Below are positions 47,005 through 59,189 of a stretch of DNA of 64,000 nucleotides, one piece after another. The notes under the pieces are model-generated. The model made no database searches. It was not told the origin of the DNA and was given only the letters and a program-made list of their open reading frames with translations. Every line of letters starts with the position of its first letter. Within the stretch, counting starts at the first letter, position 1. The position numbers and the translations under genes were made by a program. This DNA comes from Carettochelys insculpta (taxonomy: Eukaryota; Chordata; Testudines; Carettochelyidae). The stretch lies in the NCBI RefSeq assembly GCF_033958435.1, contig NC_134152.1, positions 10,216,001 through 10,280,000 of the forward strand, given 5' to 3'.

Positions 47005-47219
47005 GGCTTTGTCTACACTAGCACCTCCTTTCGAAAGGAGGATGCTAATGAGATGCTTCAGAATATGCTAATGAGGTACTGCAATGAATATGCAGCACCT
47101 CATTAGCATAACAACAGCTGAGGCACTGCAATGAATATGCAGTGCCTCATTAGCATATCCTGAAGAGTCTCATTAGCATCCTACTTTCAAAAGAGGGGGG
47201 TGCTAGTGTAGACACAGCC
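47005..47219. mobile_element. 215-bp foldback MITE
   Basis: Ends GGCTTTGTCTACACTAGCAC and the inverse GTGCTAGTGTAGACACAGCC, with ATG on both sides (47002-47004, 47220-47222), a perfect 3-bp target duplication. The arms contain CATTAGCATATTC blocks, and two ACTGCAATGAATATGCAG(T/C)(A/G)CCTC hairpins lie in the middle. Confidence 0.88.
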
Positions 47220-48146
47220 ATGGTAACTTATTTCAGTGTACCTCACAGCTCATCCCAGGTTAGGTGTAGAATCTGGCCTAAATTTTAAGACAGTACTGAA
47301 ACCTAAAACCATATAACAATAGTTATACTCTGCTTGTGAGTTCCCAGAAATGTTCTAAATTCTTTTGCAATACAAATTTGTTATTAGCCCTAAGAACTTG
47401 CAACAAGGTGCATTAGTGATGATGAATCATCTCTGATAGGGCTGTTACTATGTGTGACAACTTTAGCCGCAAATACCATGAGCACCTTTAGCTTCTGTGC
47501 TTAAAGCGGGAGGCGAGAATATCCCATTTAAGGGTTTGCTGAAGGATGAAACTGCTTCTTGGTCGGCTTTTCTTCTTCTCTTTTTTCTTTTTTTTTTTTT
47601 TTGCTTCTCCAGAGTGGCTGTTCTGTTCTAATTCTGCTACAACTATCAGTTATATAATATAGTGGTTATTAATTTAGACTGTCTCCTACAGTATAACATT
47701 GTCATTACTAATTATATTAATTGTTTGAATTCCAAATTCCCCTGAGGGTGAGGGTTTTTTTTATTATTATTATTATTTCAGTTCTGCCAGTGCAAATATA
47801 AAGGAAGAGGGAAGGTGGAGAACAGGAGGAAGAAGAGAGAGGGAGTCGAATGCTATCCTCTTATATAATCAGCTTTTCCTTTCCTTTCCTGAGAATAACA
47901 CTAAATTTAGAGAAACTATTCAAACTTGTTACATATTTGATCTTCACAGCCTACATTTGGTGAAATGCTTTATTCAAGGATGAGTAATACTCTGAAAGAT
48001 AATAAATTTTAAACTGAAAATAACAGCCATTACGTTACCATTATAAAAGCACTTTTATAATTGAACCGTTTGAACATGTATGGAGAAAATAAAAAGCAGT
48101 AACTGCAGGAGCTATATTTATGTGCCGCAGAGAGGAGGACCGGAGG
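47220..48146. other. Unique DNA with T-rich tracts
   Basis: No gene seen. T-rich tract at 47578-47602 and TTATTATTATTATTA near 47761-47776. Confidence 0.55.
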
Positions 48147-48285
48147 TGGTTAAAGCACAGAACTGGAATGCCACAGATGTTAAATCAGTTTTTGCCTCTG
48201 CCACTGACTTCTTTAGGGACCTTGGACAAATAACTGAACCTCTGTACTTCAGTTCCGCAACTTTAAAATGAAGATATTACTTCCT
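48147..48285 (+). repeat. MIR/CORE-SINE remnant
   Basis: GTGGTTAAAGCACAGAACTG, GCCTCTGCCACTGACTTC, GGACCTTGGACAAATAACTG and ACTTTAAAATGAAGATATTA follow the MIR order in plus orientation. Confidence 0.75.
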
Positions 48286-48559
48286 GCTTCCCGCCTTTTT
48301 CCTTTTTTCTTGAGGGAAGGTCTATGTTTTGGTGCATTTGCATAATTCTGTCCTCAATAAGTGTTCTGACTCACCTTCTGCAACCCATACACATCTGATA
48401 TATATCTGATACAAGCCTTAGCCAGACAACAGAGTCCTTTCTCCCATGTGTGCATGTGGTTATCTGATTCACTAAAACTGGGTTATCCAATCTCTATACT
48501 GCTGGGCTGCTAGTATGATGCCCTGTGATCTGAGTACAGGGGGGGTTGAAAAAAATTGT

Positions 48560-48920
48560 CCACAGAATTTTTTTGACAAAAACATCATCACTGCCTCATT
48601 TCCACCTCAACATATTGTAGAAAATTTTGATTTGAAACAGAAGTTCAGATGTCAGGTTTTTTCAGTTCGGAAATGTTACTGCTGTTCCTCATGGGACTTG
48701 TCATTTGGGAGCCATAGGCTCTGTAGCTTGTGCTCCCTGTCTAGGCTGTCTCCCATGACGCACCACATCACCCCTCTGGGAGAGTGGAAATAGTGCAGCT
48801 GGCAGGAATAATCTGCCTGGCCCACAGAGGAGAATGGAGACATAGTAAATTACAGCATTTCGAAATTGTTTGGGTTTTGGATGTGGTTTTTTCCCACTGA
48901 AAGGAAAAAAGTCCATGGAA
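48560..48920. repeat. Unclassified repeat, CATGGGACTTGTCATTTGGG type
   Basis: GAAAATTTTGATTTGAAACA, CATGGGACTTGTCATTTGGG and CCCATGACGCACCACATCAC resemble an interspersed repeat seen in turtles and archosaurs. Not assigned to a class. Confidence 0.45.
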
Positions 48921-49836
48921 AGCAGAGCCTTTTATATGATTGAAAGCAATTATATTTTTCTGTCAATGACAGTTTGGATGTAACACTTCTGACCTACCCC
49001 AGATCTTGTCTGGGTGTACTACACTGCCACGTTTGCTCCCCAAACACCAATTTCCTGCAGACTCCTGTTCACACAATCATCTCCCTACCAGTGGGTCACC
49101 AGGAAATGGGAGAAAAATAAGCCCGTAGAGTGGAAAAATCTCCTGCCTGGAGACAGAGGAATTTCTAGCTTCCTGGACCTGAGGTATGACTCTGGAGAAT
49201 TAGAGATGAAATCAGTTCTTTGAGCAGATCTACCTGTCATCCCTAAATTGTAACACTGGGGACAGTTCTGAAAGGTGGGGGGCACCATATCTGCCAGATG
49301 AGGAGGGATAAGTGTGTTGTAATGGATCACAGGATACCCATTTCAAAGGATTTAGGTAATTTTTTTATCTTTGCTCAAACGTCAGAAGTTCATCCTCTTG
49401 GCTTGGATTTCCACAGTTCAGTCTGTAATCATGCCCAAGATGGCGGTATTCGCATCTGTGTTTTGCCTATGACAAAGGTGCTCCAGATATATGTTGAGCC
49501 TCTAAGCCATTACTATAGCAAACAAGAACTACCTCATGAGTCGAAGGATGTAAGGTGATTTCTGGTCATTGGGTCATCTGGATATTGCTCTTTCAGAAAC
49601 GTCCTCACCTTCCATTGAAATGGATCCCTTTGCTCTCCACAATTATTCTGAGTAGTATCTACAGACTGTTCTAAGTGTCCAAAAGTTAGTGCGATACCTC
49701 CCAGATATTATGGGTACAGGAGAGGGTTTATACTGCTATACCTGACAGTCCATCTTTCTCACTCATGGATTTTAAAGGTGATAAATCAGTGCTGAAAGCA
49801 TTCGCTTGTCTGTTTATGTCTAGCCTGTATCCTTTC
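48921..49836. other. Unique DNA, no gene seen
   Basis: No coding or transposon similarity recognised. Confidence 0.55.
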
Positions 49837-49910
49837 AGCAAAACAAAAAAGCAGTCAAGTAGCACTTTAAAGACTAACAAAATAATTTATTAGGTGAGCT
49901 TTACCTTTCA
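49837..49910 (+). repeat. Interspersed repeat of the TAGACTAACAAAA type
   Basis: GCAAAACAAAAAAGCAGTCA then GTAGCACTTTAAAGACTAAC and AAAATAATTTATTAGGTGAG. Same family as 32881-33010 (inverse). Only the first half is kept. Confidence 0.7.
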
Positions 49911-51949
49911 ACAAAAGAGTAATATGATAATGTACAAATAGAGAAAATATTTAGGGATATCAGAAAGCACAATCATTTATGCAACTACTGGAGCAATTTA
50001 TATTCAAAACTCTGCCCTCTATTTGGTCAGTTAGTAGCAATTTTTGCAGGGGTGAAAATTCTCTTAAGTAAATGATTACAAAAAATCTATCACAAATACT
50101 GTAAGCAATGGATTATAGTAAATCGCATTTTTAGTCTCCCACGTTGGTTCTGCTTATAAGGAATGTGTAAGTTTGGGATAGGGGTAAGAGTATCAATTTG
50201 TTAGTTGAAAACAGTTTTTTAAATCTATTTCTAACTGTGAAATGTGGCAGTAATGGAGCATATAATTTCTTTTTTAAAGATGCTGTGTGTATATCATTTA
50301 AAATAACAATGAAATCAGCCATTTCAGGATTGGGGTGTTTTCCATTTCAAATGCCTGGTGAAAAGGAAAAAAATATCTGCTTTCTTAAGCCAAAATCTGA
50401 TAATCTTGCTCATACTAAGTAGTATCTTACTATTCAGTAAAACTTTACTGAGATCTGTGATACTACCCAAGGAATAAAATTCTATTTAATCTGAGTAAAG
50501 GCAACAGAATCTGGCCCTCAGACAGGCATTTGAAACAGAAAGTTTGCTTTAGCAGATATTTGAAAATGAATATTTATTAGCAATATAAACTAATTGGGCA
50601 ATATAAACAAACATGCAGTTGTCATAAAAGTTTAGCTTTCCTGAGACATGCATAAAATACCACACAACACCAGAATAACACGTGATATAATATTCCAGAA
50701 GATGAATGCCAAAATGTTTTATAGCAAGCTGAAAGATGTTATTTTTCATGCTGACAGATTCAGTGATATTAAAAGACACATGCCAGGCTTTAGCTGTGCA
50801 TCTTTCATTAATGAGTTGGCAACCACAGTGCGAGATATGGCTTACTGAGTATGTGCATGTGTGTACACACACAAATACATGCCCATTCATCTGGCTAGCA
50901 ATTTGCTTGTGTGTTTAAACACATACACATAGTGCAACCCGTGATTCAATCAGGATAGTTCTCATGTGATTACAGCTCTTTCCACCTACAGTAATTTTGG
51001 ATATGACCAGGTATATCCTCATTCATGTGTGTTACATAGGAATTATCTTCATTTAGGCATTGGAAACAATGCTGGTCAATATATTCTCTCTGACAAACTT
51101 TGTCTAATTCAATTTCACAATGTGAACTTCCAAGTTCCTGACACCCTGCCCCCTTCTTGGATCATGCTTCTCTCTAATGAAATAAAAAAAAACTGGGGAT
51201 GTACAATGGCATTGGTGCAAAATGCAAAATTGAAGACTACAAATAGTGCGTGATTGGACAAGCATAGCCGTACATTTCCTGAGGCCAAGGAAAGACAGCA
51301 GAATTAGCACTTGTGTTTCTTCCTAGTGACCTTGTCTTGCTATATTATAGTCCACAAATGGTCACAAGGCTGTTTGATTGTCTCCTTTTATTGTATTAAT
51401 AAACCTTTCTAATTCTGTAAATGAGATATTACATGTTAATAACCTCCCTCTTATAATCCTCCTTTAAATGAGCTAACACTTGCAAATTGAATATGTCCTC
51501 CAACTTGACTACAGCAATCAATAGCAAGCAGCAAAAGTTGAATGACCCATAAAAGACTTCTAAAACTGCTGAGATAGGAAAAAGATGATGGTTAAAAGGA
51601 AATAAATGCTACTGAGAAATAGAAGCTATGCATTCAAAAATAGGAACAGGCAATATTTTTAGGCAGCAATGCTACAGTGTGTTTATTTCAAAAGGGATAG
51701 TAAATGGAAGCTACAGATCAACCCTACAAGCATTATTCAAACCCAGACCATGCATTCCATAAACATAACAAGGACAGGCGTTCCAGCCTTTCCAGTCAGA
51801 GCAACAGAGAAAGTAAATCATGTGACAAGAATATCATTGAAGAAAGGAAAGAGGTAAATACCTCTGATCACAGTGTAAGTAATATGACATAGTGAGAATG
51901 GCAGCTATAAACCAAAGTGGTCCAAAGAGATAAGTAGTTCTTCTGTTAT
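49911..51949. other. Unique AT-rich DNA, no gene seen
   Basis: No recognisable gene. A TG/CA-rich patch lies near 50847-50935. Confidence 0.55.
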
Positions 51950-52284
51950 GGCTACATTAGTGAGTTTTGTCGACAAGACTCACTGAATGTCCACCCACAA
52001 AATGTGTTTTGTCAACATTCTGTCGATAAACATTGGCATTTCCTCTGACAACCTTCTGCCTCTCCAAGATGAAGAAGAGTGCCTTTGTCGTCAGATTCTG
52101 TCAATGAAAAAGCTGTGTAGACACTCTGTGGGGGATCTTCTGTCAGCAAACAGGGCTTCCAGGACACTGGACAGCTGTGTCTGCAGTGCTTCCGGTTGGC
52201 TGTTTTGTCAAGAGAGCGGCCAGGAAGTCCAGCCCCTCTTTCAACAAAGAAGATAGTTCTTTCAGTCTTCTTTAGTGTATGGCC
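51950..52284. mobile_element. MITE with TGTCGACA motifs, second copy
   Basis: The left end GGCTACATTAGTGAGTTTTG then TCGACAAGACTCACT, and the right end near TTTAGTGTATGGCC, are a loose inverted pair. The interior shares TTCTGTC.A blocks and GTGTAGACACTCTGTG with the element at 13337-13694. Old and eroded. Confidence 0.55.
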
Positions 52285-52901
52285 ACATTCAGTCTATTGG
52301 AAAACCTCTTCCCACAGAAACATCTGTTGGCAGATGATTCTAGATAGCTGTATCCTTCAGTTAAAGTATAAAACCAGGGATACTTACAGCATAAAGACAA
52401 CAAGGAAATATACATGGTCTACATCTGCAGCCCTGAGGAGGGCATGGATTTCTGAGGCCTCCTCTTCCTGGGCTCCCGCTGTTAAAAAAAAAAAAAAAAG
52501 AAAAAGCCCAGTTGTTGTGCAAAATTTATTTTGACCTAATAGCTTAAAATCATCCTTTCCAAACTACTTGTAGTCTTTTAAAAATATGCAGAAGCCCATT
52601 GCTTAGAAAACCTTCACACCGCACAACTCATATGGGCATCTTAAATACTGCCATTTTGCATATCCATTTCAAGGCCATAAAACACCAAAGTCACTAGACA
52701 AGCCATTGCTTTGATACATGACAAAGCTGGCATTCTCGAGCACTGTATTTTTTTGTGTATTTAATTAAAGTGCATGTACTATTTGTGCTTTCAGTGGAAG
52801 TAAAAAATTAATACCACCCTATTTATCAGAATCAAAAGCACAGCCCAACTGCAAATGCAAAATAAAACAGTGTCTGCAGATTCCAGTAAAGTGATCTATT
52901 T
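52285..52901. other. Unique spacer, nothing recognised
   Basis: Includes an A16 tract near 52484-52505. Confidence 0.5.
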
Positions 52902-53231
52902 CAGGGGTCCCCAGCCTGGATTTTGCGAGGGTGCTCTGGGTGGGGTCCACGAAAAAAAAAGAAAAGATAAATAAAAATGATCATAGAAAATAAGTGATCA
53001 TTTGCAAAGTTACAAGAAATTATTATTTTGAAATTAAATATCTTCCAATAATGTTATTAATTGCTGTCCAAAAATGGTGTGGCTTTCCTTTTCAGGTAAT
53101 GAGGTGTACACAACGGCTAGAATTGATTTTGATGGAGGTCTGAGAACTGTTTGAGGGAGGTGATTGAGGAATCCATGTATGGTTTGAGGGGTGCTTAGTG
53201 ATCTGCACTAGTGAAAAGGTTGGGAACACTG
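52902..53231. mobile_element. hAT MITE with clean 8-bp target duplication
   Basis: Ends CAGGGGTCCCCAGCCTG and the inverse ending GGTTGGGAACACTG. ATCTATTT flanks both sides exactly (52894-52901, 53232-53239), the 8-bp duplication typical of hAT. 330 bp, non-coding, same family as 13756-14109 in the opposite orientation. Confidence 0.92.
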
Positions 53232-54332
53232 ATCTATTTTACTATAGTCTAAGGGTTACCAGATGTGCTTAATACCGCATACTTTTAAAGACTTTTAGCA
53301 TGCCGAATGCAGAGTACATTAATTTTTCCCTTCAAAATACTTTCCTGTTTCACAACCGATGAGGACTTGAAAAGTATGCATGACCATTTCCAAAGTTATA
53401 AAGCAGAATGAGCTTTACATGCATCTTCACTAGCACTCGAAGACTAGATCACGTGGCTGTCACTGTCCTTAATCTTCCTCAATGCACACCTAGCCTTAGG
53501 CTCAAAGGTGGAAGCTCTGTGTCAAAAAGATGTTGATAAAAGTGACATAGCTTTGAATTTGCCCAGCAAACAGGGGGAGCAAAAGTAAGGTCTGAAAGAC
53601 AAGGCTGAGAATTGGCAATGTCCTTCCTGCTAATGGGCCTAGAATTGCTTTACAGTGGTCACTTTATATATCTGTGTGTTGTATAGATGTACTTGAAAGA
53701 CTTAACAGTGCAATCATTGTTTGAGCAGGTTAGCTTCCCTAATGTATGGTACATGTTATACCACATTTTGTGGTCATTATTATATGTTCTTTCTGTAGCC
53801 TGCTATTGCTGAATTTATTTGCTTAAGTCTATGACAAGACAGATTATATGAGTTTCTTAAAGAAAGAAATATGCACGACATGGCTCATTATTTCTTATTT
53901 CCTATTAAAATGTGCCCATTGTATTTTATTGAGTGTATCTGAAAGTGATAAAGATGACTACAAAACTGGCTAACTCATGTGTGGCTCCTTTGAAGTCAGT
54001 GGATTTATACCATCTGAGGATCTGGTCCACAGACTCAATTCCAGAATGTAATTAGTAAACCTAACCCATATCCTCTGATCTCACTCACAGCCATAGTCTC
54101 TGTAAAATGCGCTAAAACCCCATCTGTCCTAACATGGATTGTGAATGCACATATATGATACCTGATCTTTTCTGATGGTGCAGAGATGAAGGGATGATTT
54201 CCGAGGTATCTAGGATACACCATATTCCCTCTGTTGGATTTTAAATGAGATCAACATTTTGTATTGAAAATACATAACATAGGTAGCAGTGAGGCACTTC
54301 CAGCAGTTCTCAGAAAGTCTTTTGAAGATATA
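53232..54332. other. Unique DNA, no gene seen
   Basis: Contains an old TTTGAAGTCAGTGGATTTAT motif (about 53989-54008) of the degenerate sauropsid type also seen near 5150. Nothing coding. Confidence 0.55.
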
Positions 54333-54525
54333 CCTATCTCAAAGAGCTAGAAGGGAGCTTCAGACATCATTGAGTACAGTCCGCCACCCTTCCAGCAGGA
54401 CCTATCACCACCACTGAGTTTTTTTTTAATGTGTTTGCCCCCGGATACCTAAATGACCCTCAAGAATTGAGCTTACAACCCTGAGTTCATCTGACTAATA
54501 CTCAAACCATGGAGCTAACCCTCTG
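54333..54525 (-). repeat. tRNA-derived SINE with CR1-like tail
   Basis: On minus: AGGGTTAGCTCCATGGTTTG (A box), GGTTGTAAGCTCAATTCTTG (B-box region), GGTCATTTAGGTATCC and the tail GGCGGACTGTACTCAATGAT ending in AGCTCTTTGAGATA. Same family as 11438-11635. Confidence 0.85.
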
Positions 54526-54527
54526 AC

Positions 54528-54575
54528 AAGTGAAGGAGCACAGAATACAAGTACAAGTGAAGGAGCACAGAATAG
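54528..54575. repeat. 27-bp direct duplication
   Basis: AAGTGAAGGAGCACAGAATA occurs twice, 27 bp apart, between the SINE and the CR1. Confidence 0.85.
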
Positions 54576-55120
54576 AATACCACCTGTGTTCCAATACTTC
54601 TTGAAAAGAATAACAGCACATGCCGCTGATGCAGAATAGAAGTGATAATGGGAACTTTGTAGGAGTCCTGCCTAACTAATTTGGGGGTCTGCGTTGTGTG
54701 TTGGTAGGTTGAATTTCTTGTCTGCGCATTTGTTTTCTTTTGCAGATAGGGGCAGTTTGAACAGCTGCCTGTGTGCCTGAGCATCTGTTGTGCAGAGAGG
54801 GGCAGTTGGAAAGCGTGTTTGGCAGTTTGGCAAATTTGCAAGGTGTGAATTGGGAGAGCTTCCTTCTAGGTGGGCCTTCAAGGGCTGATTAGATTGGAGG
54901 CAAAGGCTTTGATCAGGGCCTAACCAGCTAGCAGCTCTATGAGAAGGCATCTCCAGCGAATCCTGTGAGCAGTGAACAGGAGCAGCCAACAGGGAGTTTG
55001 CCTGGGAGTTGGCCTTCGGGAGGAGCCCCACACCTGTTTTCCCTTTCTTATACGGTGTTTCTCTTGTGCCCTTCAAGGCGGCACTAGAAACAAATAAGGG
55101 ATCTCTGAAAAGGGGAAAAA

Positions 55121-56099
55121 TGTACAGTGACATGGCTGGTGAGAGGTCTATCGTTGTGACCTGCGTGTCATGTTTGTCTTTTTCCCAGATGATAGAAAGG
55201 CTTTTCTATGTACCAAGTGCAAGCTGGTAGCCATTTTAGAAGAGAAGGTTAAAGGACTTGAGGCACAAATATCAACCCTCAAGTCCATTGGAGAGGGTGG
55301 AGACTTTCTGGATAGAAGGCAACAGATAATACTACAGGAACAGCAGGCTTCTCAAAACAAGGAGAACTGGAAGCATATTACTACCAAGAGGAGAAAACCA
55401 GTTCAGGTGTCACCAATTCCAGTGGAGTTAAGTAACCACTTTCAGCCTCTCTCCACAGGTGATACGGCGGAGATAATTGGGGCTGATACCTCACAGGGAT
55501 TGGATCTGAAAGAGTCTCCATGGTTTCTAAGGCATGGGATGCACAGTCATAGGGATGGGGGTTCTACGACCATCACCCCTAAAAGAGAAAAACAGGGGAT
55601 GGTGGTATGGGACTCTCTCCTAAGAGAGACAGAGTCATCCATCTGCCGTCTGGACCTAGAATCCTGGCCAGTTTGCTGCTTGCCTGGAGCTAGGATGTGG
55701 GATATTACAGAGTCCCTGCCAAAAATTGTTAAACCTGTATACTATTACCCCTTCCTACTTCTCTATGTAGGAACCAATGATACAACTAAGAGCAACTTTG
55801 AAGAGATCACGGTGGATTACGTAACCCTAGGAAAGAAGATCAAGGAATATGGAGCACAAGTGCTGTTCTCATCTATCCTTCCTGTGGAAGGAAGGGGTCC
55901 ATGTGGGGATCGTCGAATCACAGAGGTAAACAGGTGGTTGCGTAGGTGGTGTAGCAGTGAAGGATTTGATTTCTTTGACCATGGGATTCTCTTTCATGAA
56001 CAGGGATTGCTGGGAAGACACGGGATCCTACTCACAATGACAGGAAAGAGCATCTTTGCGGGTAGGCTTGCAAACCTAGTGAGGAGGGCTTTAAACTAG
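55121..56099 (+). pseudogene. CR1 ORF1 (SGNH esterase-like protein)
   Basis: CR1 ORF1 protein, which in this LINE clade has an N-terminal Cys cluster, a coiled coil and an SGNH hydrolase-like esterase domain, and is thought to bind the LINE RNA. Seen here: a C-x2-C motif (TCVSC), then a frame change near 55172, DDRKAFLCTKCKLVAILEEK (second C-x2-C), the coiled-coil VKGLEAQISTL, and then the esterase domain from about 55595: WDSLLRETESSICRLDLESW, CCLPGARMWDITESLP, LLYVGTNDTTKSNF, QVLFSSILPVEGRGPC, FFDHGILFHEQGLLGRHGIL and RLANLVRRALN at 56099. The usual GDS is WDS, so the nucleophile region is slightly altered. From 55170 the frame is open for 309 residues. Confidence 0.88.
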
Positions 56100-56205
56100 G
56101 TTCATTAGGGGGAAGGGAACACAAGCCCTGAGGTAAGTGGGGAAGGAGGAGGGAACAATCGAGTGGATTTCCTGTGTGAAGAGAAGGAAGTGGGTCAATT
56201 GGCCC

Positions 56206-59064
56206 CTTCTCTAAGATGCTTGTACACTAATGCCAGAAACCTAGGGAACAAACAGGAATAATTGGAGGCCCTGGGACAGTCAAAGAAGTATGAGGTGTTT
56301 GGAACAATGGAAACTTGGTGGGATGATGTGCATGACTGGAGCAAGGTCATGGAGGGTTACAAACTGTTTAGGAAGGACAGACAGGGGAGAAAAGGAGGAG
56401 GAGTTGTGCTCTGCATGAGGGAGCAATATGACTGCTCAGAGCTCCAGTATGAGGAAGGAAAAAATCCAGTTGAGTGCCTTTGGGCTAAGCTTGGAGGTGG
56501 AAGTAACTGAGGTGAGGATAACAGCAATGAAGGGTCCTGTGGCACCTTATAGACGAACAGAAAAGTTTTGACCATGAGCTTTTGTGAGCACAGATTCACT
56601 TTATCAGATGCTGGTCTTGGAAATCTGCTGTGTCTGTTATAGACCACCAGATCAGGGAGATGAGATAGATGAGACTTTCTTCAGCCAGCTAAGTGAAGCT
56701 TCCAAATCACAGGCCCTGGTTCTCATGGGAGAATCATCCGGACATTTGTTGGGAGACCAATACATCAGCACACAGATAATCCAGGAAGTTTTTGCAGAAT
56801 GTTGGGGATAACTTCTTGGTACAAGTGCTGAAGGAACCGACCAGGGGTCATGTGCAAATTGACCTGCTGCTCACAACAGGGAAGTACTAGTAGGAGAAAG
56901 AGAAGTGGGAGGAAACTTGGGCTGCAGTGATCATGAGATCATAGATTTCAGGATCCTGACAAAAGGAAGAAAGGTGATCAGTAACATACAGACCCTTGAT
57001 TTCAGAAGACCAGACTTCGACTCCCTGACAGAACAGATGAGCAGGATCTCTTGGGAAACAAAGATGAAGGGGAAAAGAGTTCAAGAGAACTGGCAGTATT
57101 TTAAAGAACTCTTACTGAAGGCACAGGAACGAACCAACCCGTTGCACAGTAAGAAATGCAAAAAGGTACTCAACCAGCTTGGCTTAATGGGGAAATCCTT
57201 AGTCAGCTTAAACTCAAAAAGGATGCATACAAGAAACGGAAATGTGGACAGTTGACGAAGGAGGAGTATGAACATACAGCTGGAGAATGCCAGGCAGTAA
57301 TCATGAAAACAAAAGCACAATTGGAACTGCAGCTGGCAAGGGATGTGAAGAGTAACAAGAAAGGTTTCTATAGGCATGTGAACAATAAATGGGTTATCAG
57401 AGAAGGTGGGGGGCCATTACTGAATGAGGAAGGTAACCTATTGACAGATGATGTAGGAAAAGCTGAAGTAGTCAATGCTTCTTTTGTCTTGGTCTTCACA
57501 GACAATGTCAACTTCCATATGACGGTCCTCAACAATGCAGTATGGGAAGGTGGAGGTCATCTTTCTGTGGGGAAGTCATAAGTTCTGAGCTATCTAAAAA
57601 ACTAGATGTACACCAATCCATGGGTCTGAATTTAATGCACTCGAGGGTACTGATGGAATTGGTAGAGGTCATTGCTGATCCTTTGGCCATTATCTTTGAA
57701 GAGTCTTTGAGATTGGGGGAGATATTGGATGAGTGGAAAAAGGCAAACATTGTGCCCATCTTTAAAAAAGGAAAGAAGGACAATCCAGGGAAATATAGAC
57801 CCATCAGCCTTACCTCAGCCCTGGGAAAATAATGGAGGCAAACCTCAAGGAATCCATTCTGGAGCATTTGGAAGAGAGGAAAGTGATCAAAAGTAGCCAA
57901 CATGGATTCACCAGGGGCAAGTCCTGCCTGACCAATCGAATTAGCGTCTATGACGAGGTAGCAAGTTCTGTAGACATGAGGAAGTCAGTGGATGTGACAT
58001 ACCTTGACTTTAGCAAAGCTTTTGATGTGGTCTTCCACAACATTCTTGTCCATAAGTTCAGGAAATATGGATTGGATCCCTGGACTATAAGATGGATAGA
58101 AAGCTGGCTTGATGGTCGGACCCAACAGGTAGTGGTGAATGGCTCAATATCTGGATGGCAGTCGGTTTCAAGTGGAGTGCTGCAAGGCTCAGTTCTGGGG
58201 CTGTGTTATTCAAAATCTTTATTAATGACCTGGCTGAGGGACTGGATTGCACTCTCAGCAAGTTTGCGAAAGACACAAAACTAGGGACAGAGGTAGATAT
58301 GATGGTGAGTAGACAGAGAATCCAGAGTGACCTGGATAAATTTAAGGACTGGGCCAGAAGAAATCTGATGCAGTTCAGGAAAGAGAAGTATAGAGTCCTG
58401 CACCTTGGTCATAAGAATCCCAAGCATTGTTATAGGTGGGGACCAACTGGCAAAGCAGAAGTATGCTGGAGGGGGACCCAGGGGTTATGATGGATGAAGG
58501 CCTGGATATGAGTAAACAGTGTGCCTTTGTAGCCAAGAAGGCTTATCGCAGACTACGGTTCATCAGGAGGAGCATTTTTAGCAGACCTAGAGAAGTAGTT
58601 ATTCTCCTTTATTTGACACTGGTGAGGCCACATCTGGAATATTGTGTCCGGTTCTGGGCCCCCAGTATAACAAGGATGTGGATTTGCTAGAGCAGGTTCA
58701 GTGAAGGACAACAAAAATGATTAAGGGTCTGGAGCACAAGACCTGTGAGGATAGGCTGAGGGATTTGGGCTTGTTTAGTTTACAGAAGAGAAGACTTAGA
58801 GGTGATTTAATAGCAGCCTTCAACTTCCTGAAGGGGCGCTCTAAAGAGGAGGGTGAGAAACTGTTCTCAGTGGTGTCAGATGGCAGAACAAGGAGTAATG
58901 GTCTGAAGTTGAAAAGGGAGAGGTGTAGGTTGGATATTAAGAAAAACTACTTCACGAGGAGGGTGGTGAAGCATTGGAATGCATTTCTTACAGAGGTGGT
59001 GGATTCTCCATCCCTTGAGGTTTTTAAGTCCCCGCTTGATGAGGTCCTAGTTCGGATGACTTAG
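56206..59064 (+). pseudogene. CR1 ORF2 (AP endonuclease and reverse transcriptase), broken
   Basis: ORF2 provides endonuclease and reverse transcriptase for target-primed integration. In order: endonuclease pieces with YTNARNLGNKQE, ETWWDDVHDWSKVMEGYKLF, GGGVVLCMREQYDCSE; after the nested repeat, VCYRPPDQGDEIDETFFSQL and GCSDHEIIDFRIL; the linker with QPAWLNGEILSQLKLKKDAY and ELQLARDVKSNKKGFYRHV; then RT with WKKANIVPIFKKGKKDNPG, KYRPISLTSALGK, SQHGFTRGKSCLTN, TYLDFSKAFDVVFHN and FINDLAEGLDCTLSKFAKDT; then the thumb to NYFTRRVVKHWNAFLTEVVD at 59064. There are at least six frame breaks. The catalytic F-A-D-D box reads FAKD, so a key Asp is lost. Confidence 0.9.
56522..56625 (+). repeat. Nested repeat of the ACCTTATAGAC(T)AACAG type
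   Basis: AGGGTCCTGTGGCACCTTAT, AGACGAACAGAAAAGTTTTG and CATGAGCTTTTGTGAGCACA, then TTCACTTTATCAGATGCTGG. This common sauropsid repeat is inserted in the CR1 endonuclease region, since CR1 similarity resumes at about 56610. Confidence 0.75.
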
Positions 59065-59189
59065 TGGGGGCTGATCCTGCTTGAATCAGGGGGCTGGACT
59101 AGATGACTTCCTGAGGTCCCTTCCAGCCCTATGATTCTGTGATTCAGCAAGGTAAAAGATGGATAGGGAAGCGGACTCAGCTTTTGGCC

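Larger units (their letters stand above)
54640..59147 (+). mobile_element. Nearly full-length CR1 LINE
   Basis: It has a 5' region of about 480 bp, ORF1 (esterase-like), ORF2 (endonuclease plus reverse transcriptase) and a 3' UTR ending GGTCCCTTCCAGCCCTATGA then TTCTGTGATTC, the CR1 tail. About 4.5 kb in total. The start is uncertain by roughly 50 bp. Both frames carry lesions, so it is inactive. A short repeat is inserted in the endonuclease part (56522-56625). Confidence 0.9.
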
